Of a stretch of 64,000 nt of DNA, positions 24,725 to 35,222 are shown piece after piece; position 1 is the first letter of the stretch, and each line of letters starts with the position of its first letter. Origin of the DNA: Myrica gale (taxonomy: Eukaryota > Streptophyta > Magnoliopsida > Fagales > Myricaceae). The notes under the pieces were generated by a model. That model did not search any database and was not told where the DNA came from. It saw only the letters and a program-made list of their open reading frames with translations. The position numbers and the translations under genes are program-made. The stretch spans positions 18,003,001 through 18,067,000 of the forward strand of contig OZ005603.1 in assembly GCA_963930655.1 (NCBI GenBank). Reading direction: 5' to 3'.

Positions 24725-27453
24725 TGTGAGACCCCGAATTTAAGTCTATCAATTTACTGCTTATGAGCTTTTAAGTATGTAGTACTTTAATTAAGAGTGT
24801 ATTATGGAGAAATGTATGAATGATTTTATTTATCTAAAGTTATGTCTAGATGAAATTTCTTCCTAGCATTTTATGAGTTTTAAGCTAGAAGTTTAAATGT
24901 TATATTGATTGTCCTTGTTAAATTGAGCAGTTGAGATTTATTAGCTTGAAGTGTTTTATTAATTGAATATGTCCTTGAGTTACAATAATTGGAGGAATTT
25001 AAATAGGCTTTGATTTTGAATTATGTGTGACAATATGTGGACCCTTGGAACAAGAAATGAGGAGATATATTAAGGTTAGAATTGTGGAGTGGCAGGAAAA
25101 GTAAAATAGATGTTCTTTAGGGGCAGAAAAGGAAGTAAGGGGGAGAAAGGGCATTTTGCCTTTTTGCCTTTTCCCCCAACCCCTTCCGGTATAAGCTGCT
25201 CCCCCTCCCCCAAAATAAAAAACATGCCCTAGCTCCCACCGAAGAAGAAGAAAGAAGAAGAAGAAGGAGAAGAAGAAAGAAAGAAAGAAGAAGAAAGAAG
25301 GAGAAGAGAGAAAAGGTGAGTAGTTGGCCGGCCAAGCCATCTCTCTCTCACCCTCTTCTTGTTTTCATTTTTGATGGTTGGTTGTTGTTGTGATGGTAGT
25401 TTGTCTAGGTTGTTTCTCCTTGTGTTCATGAGAGTATAGTGCAGATTTAAAGATAGTATAGATCTAGCAAGCTTTAAAGAGTAGTATGGGTTGTATAGGA
25501 AACCATGGAAATGTGGCCAGATCTGGAGATTTATGTACAAGAAAAAAAACCAACTTGCATACTAGGTGTTTGATAATAGGATCAAAAGAAGTGGAATAGA
25601 TGCAATGGCTTTTGGTTGTAGGATGAGATCATGGTTTTGGTTGGAAGTTTTGAGTTGTATGTGTAAAATAGAAGTCTGGAAATGAGGTTATATAAGGAGA
25701 GCATTTGGGGCAAAATTTCGTGTGTGTTGGATGTATTATGTGTGTTTGGTGTCTGAAATATGGACTGGTGCTCGACAGGCGCTCGAGCACCCTTCAAGAA
25801 TTATTCGTGCAGTAAGTTCACTCTCGACAGGCGCTCGAGCACCCTTCAAGAATTATTCGTGCAGTAAGTTCACGCTCGACAGGCGCTCGACCAGCGCTCG
25901 AGCATCCCTTAACATTTTTTTTACAGAGGCTTAAAGCTCGACGAGCGCTCGACCAGCTTCTTTGAATTTCACGAATTTTTTTTCCCTAAGTTTCCTATTG
26001 ATCTATTAGGAGACCCTACTTGGTTTTTCACTTAAGAAAATGCCTTGTGGTGTAAGATGACCAACTAGAGGTCAAGAATATTGATGTTTTTGTATGACGA
26101 AGTATGAGTTATTGAATGACTACTTTATACGCCTAGTGAACCTTTGAGTAACACTAGTGTGACCCAATTGTAGGCAAATAAAATTCAGGCGCTCAAGGGA
26201 ACGAAGGTATGGGGAACTTGTAAGAGGACCTTACGGTTGTAAGTAGCAATAAGTAGAAACTTACGCTTTTCAAGAACTGGAATGATACACAGCATGAAAA
26301 CTATTTATGAATAAGCATACCAAGCATGATATATCAAGCATGACATTATCAAGCACGACATGAATACAACATTATCATTTGCATTCATTTTTCTCATGAG
26401 AAAGAAGGAGAAATTTTATGCAAATGAAAGTACCATTTTTATGCTACTTTATGACAAGTTTTATGACAAGTTAAGTTAAAGAACCCAAGTCGGTCGGTAC
26501 CGTACCAAGTTAAGAAGGTGCATCCATATTGAAGGACGTTTACGTGAAGGGTGGATGTCACCTAGGGCACCCATACCGAAGGATGCTTGCAAGAAGGTGT
26601 GAACCTCCAAGGGTCATGTCTAGCCACTGAAGGACGAATGCGAGAAGGTGTGCTAGCTTGACATATGTAAAGTCCCCAAGGGAAGTAGGGGACAGTTCCA
26701 ACGGGAACGCACAACCCTGATGTCAGGGGTAAATAGAGGGCAAGTAGTCTATCAGATAGGAATTCGAATGATTTTCCAAAAGCAAGAATTTTTCAAGTAC
26801 AAGTGATGTTTTCAAGAGCAAGTGCATGTGCATATGCAATCATGAGGCATACACGTGCATCAGAATTCATGATCATGCATGAATTACATATGTTTACATG
26901 ATATTTCCAAGTTCAAGTTCATGATGATTTCAAGTTTAAGTGCATGCTTATGATTTCAAGTTCAAGTGCACGCTTACGATTTCAAATCCATGTTTTAGCT
27001 ATAATTCCTTACTGAGTCTTTCGACTCACAGTTTTAAATTGTATCATTTCAGATAATGTTTCAGGGGAAGAAACTTAAGAGGAGGACCTTGAACCCTAGG
27101 AGAAGGGTTGGCGAAAATGTCTTTTCCTTTTTGCTTTTATTAGTAAAGGTTTAGATAATTTTTGTAAGAGCCGGCATGAGCCTCCGTGGTGTGGTGGTCA
27201 TGGGTTATTCGGCTTAGTAAGTTAAGGTTTTTAACTGGTTGATATTTTGAGACTATGTTATAACTACTTTAAGTTATCGATGGGAAGCATGTTCTTATGT
27301 GCGTTAAACACTAGCGATATAAGACTTCTTTTAAATATTGAGGCATCATGATATTTCCGCTGCAAGAATTTTAGTAAGTACGATTGAGCATTCCTTGTCG
27401 GGAATGCTCGCGGCTGTCATTAGCCTCGTTTAGCTAGCGTTCGGGGCGTGACA
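24725..27453 (-). mobile_element. R3: solo-LTR-like copy of subfamily II in the copia I 5' LTR
   Basis: Minus orientation, from TGTCACGCCCCGAACGC at 27453 to TGTGAGACCCCG on the plus strand at 24725. 2729 bp, the shortest copy. The right flank is CTTCT (27454-27458), matching the 3' LTR at this site; the left flank is TTTTT (24720-24724), explained by two C-to-T changes. Shares GCTAGCTAAACGAGGC with F2. It has its own palindrome minisatellite. Confidence 0.85.
25765..25955. repeat. GCGCTCGAGC palindrome minisatellite in R3
   Basis: About three to four units of some 55 bp with GGCGCTCGAGCACCC and CTCGACAGGCGCTCGA. The core GCGCTCGAGC contains the palindrome GCTCGAGC. The spacer CAAGAATTATTCGTGCAG is repeated exactly twice. 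Not homologous to the GTGTCGACAC arrays. Confidence 0.85.
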
Positions 27454-27886
27454 CTTCTTGGTCTATGTGTCGACACCTTCATCTTGGCCTGGGAACTTGC
27501 TTTCTGTTGAATGACCAATGTGTCGACACCTCTTCACTATGTGTCGACACCTTCACTTCGGCTTGGAACATGCATTCTGATGTATGACTGATGTGTCGAC
27601 ACCACGATGATATGTGTCGACACCTTCAACACTTAGGCTGAAAAGTGTTTCTCCTGGCACCAACAAGCAATCCCAAAACACCTACAATGTAAAGTTTAAC
27701 AAGTAAGCTTATGTAGAGTGTTCGATTATATCTAAGGCCGATGTACAACTAGAAAACTCTTGATATCATTTTCTTAAAACGGATTTTCAAAAGTAGAATC
27801 TAAAGGTTTAAAAACTCATTGTAAAACTTTGTTATCATCAAAATCAAAGAGGATTGTTTATAAAACAACCTTGGGCTAACACTTTT

Positions 27887-28320
27887 GTCACACCTAACTT
27901 ATCTCCTATAAGCACTTTAGCTTATCTAGTTCAAATCCATAACTTATCAACTTATAAGCATGACAACCCATCTCTAGATAATTGCTCTAGCCTATCTCTA
28001 CGATAGCCACAACAACCTATTATCTTAAAAGCTCTCTAGCTTATCACCATGCTAGCTTATCACTATGATAAGCAAGTGTGCTTATCAATTAAATTCTCTT
28101 CAAGCTTATCATATATATTTAGTAGCTTATCATATAACAATTCTAATGATAATCCAAAACTAATAATTAAGGCCACATAATGATGATTAATACCACCTAT
28201 TAGAGTCACACAAAAATATTTAAATACTTACATGAATTTCATGATTTTCTACTTAATTATTTTCGGACATAATATGCAAATCTCTCTTCAAAATTTAATT
28301 TCATGGATTATGGGATATAC
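27887..28320 (+). other. F1 piece between copia I and F3
   Basis: Reads on from CTTTTGTCACACC (after copia I) and is rich in GATAAG/CTTATC motifs, matching R1 (2565-2790) and F4 (51250-51400). Contains no gene. Confidence 0.8.
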
Positions 28321-28939
28321 TGTCACGCCCCGAACGCCATCCCGCAGGGACCGTGACAGCCGCGAGCATTCCCCGGGAACACTCCAGCGCTTACACTAAC
28401 TCTTACAGCGGAATTTTTTTTTTCTTTTTATACACATAGGATGGCTCACTCAGGATCCACATGTTGGCTGAGATACAAGCCCAATGATCATAACCTCTCG
28501 GTATACACATCATAATTCATAAAAGTCTATACATTGCATCTTGTTCGCAACTTATACAAAACGTACTAGGGCAACATACTCCACTTGATCAAAACAGCAC
28601 TCCCAAGTGCTACCTCGGAGTTCACCAACTCCAGCTCCAATCCCCAAACTTCCAGGATTTCTACGTGAGATACTCCTCTGCTCCCCAGTTATCTTGTGGA
28701 TCTGGAATGATACGATTTACAAACTATGAGTCGAAAGACTCAGTAAGGAACAACAGTTGAAACATGAACTTAATAAAACATAGCTTTAAAAGCATACTTA
28801 CTTCAATACACTGTAGCGATAAGAGAAGAAATGCAAAACTGTAAATCATGAGTTAGTGCATAAAAACATGATGCATATGCATGCTCCGTGATGCACATGC
28901 CATGCACTAAAATCTCTTGCCACTCTTGGCCTTTTCAAA

Positions 28940-29115
28940 TGCATTTCAAATCTTGAAATTGGCCCCAGGCCCTTGAAAATCTTTCTTTCATTCTTGCTTA
29001 TAAAATTGGCCCTAGGCCCTTGAAAATATTTCTTTCATAACTTGTTCTTGAAATTGGCCCCTGGCCCTTGAAAATATTTCTTTCATAACTTGTTCTTGAA
29101 ATTGGCCCCCTGAAG
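28940..29115. repeat. GGCCCnnGGCCCTTGAAAAT tandem repeat in F3
   Basis: Four imperfect units of about 50 bp around TTGGCCCCAGGCCCTTG. Shorter versions occur in R1 (6270-6350), R2 (17920-17990), F4 (48445-48560) and R4 (58965-59030). Confidence 0.75.
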
Positions 29116-32100
29116 TCAGGGTTGTGCTGTTCCCATCGGAACCGTCTCCCATCCCTCGGAGACTTAACATCTGGTCGAGCTAGCCCGTAGTTGCCCCAGG
29201 CCTGATGGCTAGACACGACCCTTGGAGGCCCACACCTTCTCTTGTCCTTCAGTGGGGTTGGTCGAGCTAGCCCGTAATTGCCCCAGGCCTGATGGCTAGA
29301 CACGACGCCCACACCTTCTCTTGTCCTTCAGTGTGGTTGCACATGCCTCAAGGACTAACCCATCCTTCACGAACAACGTCCCTCGGTATGGGCGTCCATC
29401 CATCCATCCTTCACGAACAACGTCCCTCGGCATGGATGTCTCAGGTTCCATCCATCCATCCTTCACGAACAACGTCCCTCGGCATGGATGTCGAACCTCA
29501 CTTAACTTAGTACGTGTTCAACCAAAGCCTCCGGGCTTAATCATAACATAATTTCTCTTTCATTTGCATAAAACAACTTTTCATGTTTTCTATGCAATGA
29601 ACATGTCATGCCACTCTTGAAAACATCGTAATTTCATTTGCATCAAAACGTCTCTCATGCGCTCATGCAAATGATCATGCTATGACATGTTCGAAACATC
29701 ATGCGTACTTGAAACATTCTTCATGCAATACATTTCATATGTATTAAAAACATCTTGTCATGCACAATAAACCATGCAGTGTATCATTCCAGTTTTCCAA
29801 AAGGGGTAAGATTCACTTACAGTACTCCTCGCAAATTCTCCTTTGCTCACTTGGCTCCTCGCCTACAAGGAATAGGTTCAATCTTTCAATGTACTGCGTA
29901 TAGATGAAACCATATTGGTACGTGTCGGTCCTACGAATTACCCAACAGTCCTATCTTAAAGTCCACTAAGGACAAGTAGCGATAATTCTACTCATTACTT
30001 AATTTAATGGTACAATATAGTTACCGGATATTTCTTAATCCATCTTGAACTTCCCGTTCATCACTTGACTTCGTACCTTCCATTCGTCGGAACGTTTCCG
30101 AATGGCAACTATATTATATCTTTCTGGATATCGTATATATATATATATATATATTAATATAATCTTTTAATCATTAAACATTTTATTTAATCTTTATATA
30201 TTCTTTCATAACCTCGATGTCCAATATCGAATTCGTAGTCCTTAACCTAACTTGATTACTCCAAAGTACTGGAACCAAACCGCTCTTCGATACGTGCAAG
30301 GTTGCTGCCAACACCTTTAGGATTGACCTAATGTTCTTCTTCTTTTATCTCTAAGTGTTTCAAGCTCACATGAACACCAATGAATACAACTCGTCAAAAC
30401 ACAACTTATATATATTGAATCCTCACTTCATTGGCCAACCCGTGGCCTTCTTGCCCTTTAAGCCTTTGTTTTCTTACATATATGATGTCTTTTATAATCG
30501 AACTTAGGCTCAACCTCTAATTCATTCGGTCATATTCCAACCTTACTTATACATGACATACAAGTGTATTTCCATTTAGCATTTACTTGCCACTAGTGTT
30601 TCCTTTTTACTAGGTCATCCGGCCATACACAGATTCAAGTATTCATTGACTACAATTTCTTCTCCAATGGTGATCCCATCCTCCATTTTCAGATTCACAA
30701 CCTAAGATCTACAATTCATAGCAAAATCACAAGATCTCAAGCAATTCACCATTCGGCTAGCACCATCATGCATAACATTTACATGCATTTTCATTCTCTT
30801 ATCACACGCATTCTTTCTCTTCAAGCTTAGTCAAACCCGTGAATTTTATGCACAATCAACCTAACAAATCAGCCTACAAGATCCATACTTCAATCATTCC
30901 CAAGATATTTTATACATAGCATGCATTTCGGCCTAACATTGTATAACTACATCCGACACTCCTCTTACATGCATTATCCATTTCCATTGTACTTCCAACA
31001 ACCAATTCATGTTCTTATGCATACAAGTTCAGATCCAACATCACATTACAACCTAAGAGTATTCTAAAACTCAAGAGTTGCAAGAACAAGGCATTCGGCC
31101 AATATCCATTTATATCACATTTTTCCATTTAAATTCATGTATATTTAATCCATTCTCTCAATTAACAACTTAGAATATCTCCACATACATTCTCACTCTT
31201 AGATCCAACACAAAACACAATAATAGATCACATGATGGAGTATAGATTCGGCCTTCTCCAACTAACACAACCCTTTATGTTAAAAAAAATCACAACATGC
31301 ATATCTTTGCATTTTATAACCTAACTTGCATGCATTAATCCCATACCTTCATCATATCCAACCAACATGACCAAATCTATACCTTAGACACATCAACAAC
31401 CATAGATCTAGGGAGATTTACAACTTACAACCAACCAACTTAGCAAAAACTTAGATCTAGCTTCCTTTAACATACATTGTTCTCCATTTGCATTTTTTCT
31501 TCACATTCAACCTTAGATCTAGAACATACATGGCTAGATATACTCTTATACATCTTAATAACACTAGATCCAGCAACATACAACATAAAAAAATCCAAGA
31601 TCCCACTACATGAAATTCGGCCAACAAGGAAATGGGGAGATCCGGACTTACCTTGTTGTCTCCTTGCTTTCCCTTCCTTTTTTTTTCCTTGCAAGACCTC
31701 TTCTTTTCTTTACCTCCTTCTTCTTCTTCCTTCTTCTCCTTCCTCTCACACAAGTTCCCTCTTGGTTCAAGCTCAAAACCTCACTTCATGGTTCAAAACT
31801 TTGGATTTCTCCCTTGGTTCTCTCTTTTCACCCTTCGGTTTCTCTCCACTCTTTTTGGCTTGGTTCTCTCTTCTCCCCTTTGTGTTGGTCGACCAATATG
31901 ACTCAAATAAAGTGAAGTGACACAATAAAGTGAAAAGGGAGTGTGATGGGTGTGAAATGAAAAGCCAAAAAGCAAGGGAGCATGAGCTTAGTCCAACATT
32001 CGGCCAAGGGGGGAAATGCACTTCAATTTTCACTTTTCCTTCACCTTTTTCAACTTTTCAGTTTTGTCTCCCCTTTGTCCCCTTGGCTTGCACGAAATTC

Positions 32101-32284
32101 ACCCTCCACCACACATTTGAATTCCACATTTAATGCTTAGTTCAACCAATTAGATTCCCTTGGTTGAAATCCAACTAGTTTAGTGTACTTAGTTACAACT
32201 CAACCAACCTAGTTACATAGCATACTTAGTTGGCTTAATGAATGATTGGTACTACTAATCTTATATTATAACTTAACTCCAAGA

Positions 32285-32890
32285 CCCATTGGGCAGCCCA
32301 ACAACATTAATCCAAGGCCCAACAACACCATCTTAAATCCAATTCATAAGTTTAAAGGATAGGGCCCATTAACACCAATCTTTAAAGTTAGGCCCACTAA
32401 CATTTCAATGACATAAGACTTTGATAGCCCAATAATATTTGTCTAAGGCCCAATATCACAAGTCTCAAGTCCATTTCACAAGCCTAAAGGCTAAGGCCCA
32501 ATAACCTAAATCCTTAAAGCCCAATAATCATTCAATGGCAGCCCATTACCATGAATATTATGGCAGCCCAATAGCATAGTTTAAAGCCCATTTCCATGAA
32601 CATTTTGGCAGCCCATTAGCATGAATTTAAAGCCCAATTTCTTGATCTTCATGGTAGCCCAATTGCATACATTTAAAGGCCCAATATCCACCTATTACTC
32701 TAAACCTTATAGCAGCCCAATATCACAACTTCAAGGGCCCATTATCACATGTAATTGGGCAGCCCACTTGATTAAATTTCAAGGCCCATCATTCCTAATT
32801 TTCGGCCAAGCTTGGGCTATCCATTTTCAGCCCATTCTTTTAGGCTTTAAGTCCAACCATTTAAACCTTAATAGCCCAATAATATGGTCC
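32285..32890. promoter_or_regulatory. TGGGCY cluster in F3
   Basis: More than twenty AGCCCA or GGCCCA motifs (TGGGCY on the minus strand) in about 600 bp, spaced mostly 20-40 bp, as a degenerate tandem array. R2 has the related cluster. Confidence 0.5.
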
Positions 32891-33352
32891 ATAACATAAT
32901 CCTTCAAAAACTAATCAAGGATATAGAAAAGAAATACATTTAATCTAACAACTTAAATTGGCTACCTTAAAATTTAGACCTCATCCATTGATATTCCATG
33001 ATGCTCATTAAATTTAGATCCTATCATGGCCTCCATTAATTCAAAACAAATCACCAAATCCTTAAACTTACAACGGAGTACGTATTGATTTTTCGGGGTC
33101 TCACATATACTAAGCAAATGAAAAATATAAATCCATAAGAGAAACTTACCTTGCAAGTTTCGGCTCTTAAGGAAATAAAATTAAACTTGCACAATGAAAA
33201 AGAGATTATTTAAAGAAAAATCCTTGAAATGAAATTTCATAATAGTTAATGTACCTTAAACTTAGGTCATACATTGGCCAAAAATATGGCCCCATAATTT
33301 AAATTATAGCTAATACATAGAAAATAACAAAAGAGATAAACGGGGTCTCACA

Positions 33353-35140
33353 TAGCTAGCTTCTACAGACGGTTTGTGCGTGATTTTAGTAGCTTAGCCG
33401 CCCCTCTTACTGAAGTCATCAAGAAAAATGTGTCGTTTAAGTGGGGGAAAGAACAAGAAAATACATTTAATCTGATCAAAGAGAAGTTAACCAATGCACC
33501 TTTGCTTGTTTTACCTAACTTTGCTAAAACTTTTGAAATTGAGTGTGATGCTTCAGGAATAGGCATTGGAGCTATTTTGATGCAAGAAGGTCGTCCAATT
33601 GCTTATTTCAGCGAAAAGTTGAGTGGGGCAGCCCTAAATTATCCCACTTATGATAAGGAGATGTATGCCTTGGTAAGGGCTTTGGAAAATTGGCAACACT
33701 ATCTATGGCCAAAGGAATTTGTGATTCACACAGATCATGAATCTTTGAAGCATTTGAAAGAACAGTACAGGTTGAACAAACGTCATGCCTAGTGGGTGGA
33801 ATTCATTGAAACATTCCCTTATGTGATCAGATACAAGCAAGGTAGGGAAAATGTGGTGGCTGATGCTTTTGTCTCGAAGGTATGCCTTACTTTCTATGTT
33901 AGATACAAAATTGCTTGGCTTTGAATACATTAAGGATTGTATGCACAAGATTCTGATTTTGGTGATGTGTTCAATGCATGTGAAAAGTGGCATTTGAAAG
34001 TTTTGTAGGCATGATGGATTTTTGTTTCGGGAGAATAAATTGTGTGTGCCTATGTGTTCTTTACGTGAATTGCTTGTGAGAGAAGCTCATGGTGGTGGAT
34101 TGATGAGTCATTTTGGTGTAGCTAAGACTTTCGGAATTTTGCATGATCATTTCTTTTGGCCTCATATGAAACGTGATGTGGAACGAATATGTGAGAATTG
34201 TATCACGTATAAACGGGCTATGTCTAAGTTGAAACCTCATGGTTTGTACACCCCTTTGCCAATACCTAGTGAACCTTGGACTAATATTTCTATGGATTTT
34301 GTTTTAGGTTTACCAAGGACTAAGAGGCGAAGAGATTCAGTTTTTGTGGTGGATAGATTTTCCAAGATGGCACACTTCATTGCATGTCATAAAACTGATG
34401 ATGCATCACATATAGCTGATTTGTTCTTCAAAGAAGTTGTCCGGTTACATGGTATGCCCAGGACCATTGTCTCTGATAGGGATGCAAAGTTTATGAGTTA
34501 CTTTTGGAAGACTTTGTTGGGAAAATTGGGAACCAAGTTATTGTTTTCCACTACTTGTCATCCCCAAACGAATGGCCAAACTGAAGTAGTGAATAGAACT
34601 TTGTCTTCTTTGTTGCGTGCTATCATTAAAAAGAACCTGAAAACATGGGAAGATTGTTTGTCACATGTTGAATTTGCTTACAATCGAAGTATATATTCTG
34701 CAACTATGTTTTCACCATTTGAAGTTGTTTATGGCTTCAACCCATTGTCACCTTTGGATTTAATTCCTTTACCTTTGAGTGAATATGTGAACTTAGATGG
34801 CAAAAAGAAAGCAGAATTTGTCAAGATGATTCATGAAAAGGCCCAGCTGAACATTGAAAATATGTCAATCAAGCCAACAAGGGACACAAGAAGGTAGTAT
34901 TTGAACCTGGAGATTGGGTCTGGTTGCATTTAAGGAAGGAACATTTTCCGGAGAAACGACGTTCAAAACTCCTACCTCGGGGTGATGGACCATTTCAAGT
35001 CATGGAACGCATCAACGATAATGCCTACAAGCTTGACTTACTCGGTGAGTATGGTGTCAGTGCAAGCTTTAATGTTCTGATTTGTCTCCATTTGATGTAG
35101 GTGCTGATTTGAGGACAAATCCTTCTCAAGAGGGGAAGAA
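33353..35140 (+). pseudogene. Gypsy A pol, part 2: RT end, RNase H, integrase
   Basis: Continues the RT from 1018 ([19 protein letters not shown]). RNase H follows: [13 protein letters not shown], then [19 protein letters not shown] and [14 protein letters not shown] at about 33790 and a one-base insertion near 33870 break it. Integrase resumes near 34022: the zinc pattern with [10 protein letters not shown] and CENC, then [20 protein letters not shown] and GQTEVVNRT, which keep the D, D, E triad. The GPY/F-type module ([20 protein letters not shown]) runs to about 35070, with frameshifts near 34860 and 35075. No chromodomain seen. Confidence 0.93.
35127..35140 (+). other. Gypsy A polypurine tract
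   Basis: CAAGAGGGGAAGAA directly before TGATG, the LTR start. Same place as CAAGAAGAGGGGAA in gypsy B (42531-42544). Confidence 0.75.
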
Positions 35141-35222
35141 TGATGCAAATCAAGGAGCTGGACTTGTACGTGACCAAGGAGCTGGACTTGTACGTGACCA
35201 AGGAGCTGGACTTGTTGAGCAT
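35141..35222 (+). repeat. Gypsy A 3' LTR stub with three 24-bp tandem repeats
   Basis: Starts TGATGCAAATCAAGG and is cut off at about 35222 where copia-type sequence (G) begins. It holds a 24-bp unit three times (35151-35216), the last incomplete. In the pol frame the unit encodes QGAGLVRD. Confidence 0.7.

Larger units (their letters stand above)
8730..27881 (-). mobile_element. Copia I: complete but dead Ty1/copia retrotransposon (SIRE-like)
   Basis: A minus-strand copia element with 5-bp TSD CTTTT (8725-8729 and 27882-27886), inserted in F1. Both LTRs (8730-10430 and 23149-27881), the primer site, the polypurine tract, gag, protease, integrase, RT and RNase H are all present in copia order, with a short extra 3' region after RNase H. 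The 19-kb span is mostly foreign: R2 plus F2 (11756-18422) split the RNase H, R3 (24725-27453) splits the 5' LTR, and a MITE (22649-22955) splits gag. Long stretches of the two LTRs look nearly identical, so insertion was probably fairly recent compared with F1. I place it near SIRE/Maximus because of the long gag with two zinc knuckles and the env-position domain; a phylogeny would be needed. Confidence 0.92.
23149..27881 (-). repeat. Copia I 5' LTR, split by R3
   Basis: Own sequence is 23149-24724 and 27454/27459-27881, about 2.0 kb. It ends TGTTAGCCC (minus strand) at 27881 next to the CTTTT TSD. It is longer than the 3' LTR because of extra GTGTCGACAC units around 24085-24430 and 24480-24520. 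Outside the minisatellite the two LTRs look almost the same. Confidence 0.9.
28321..33105 (+). mobile_element. F3: solo-LTR-like F/R copy inserted in F1
   Basis: Starts TGTCACGCCCCGAACG, ends CGGGGTCTCACA. The TSD is TATAC (28316-28320 and 33106-33110). 4785 bp and closest to R1. It has four tandem copies of a GGCCC...CTTGAAAAT unit (about 28960-29110), the CCTTCACGAACAACGTCCC minisatellite (29360-29490), a TA tract (30132-30154) and a TGGGCY cluster. No coding domain seen. Confidence 0.88.
1019..33352 (+). mobile_element. F1: solo long-terminal-repeat-like element, split by three later insertions
   Basis: The unit starts TGTCACGCCCCGAACG and ends CGGGGTCTCACA, and is flanked by the 5-bp TSD TAGCT (1014-1018 and 33353-33357). 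Removing 1019-33352 and one TSD restores the gypsy A RT frame ([12 protein letters not shown]), which proves the boundaries. The element itself is only the pieces 1019-2121, 6984-8729, 27887-28320 and 33106-33352, about 3.5 kb; the rest is R1, copia I and F3. No coding domain was seen in any piece. TG...CA ends, a 5-bp TSD and the absence of an internal region fit a solo LTR of a large-LTR retrotransposon whose internal part is not in this window. A non-autonomous element with long near-inverted ends remains possible. Confidence 0.88.
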
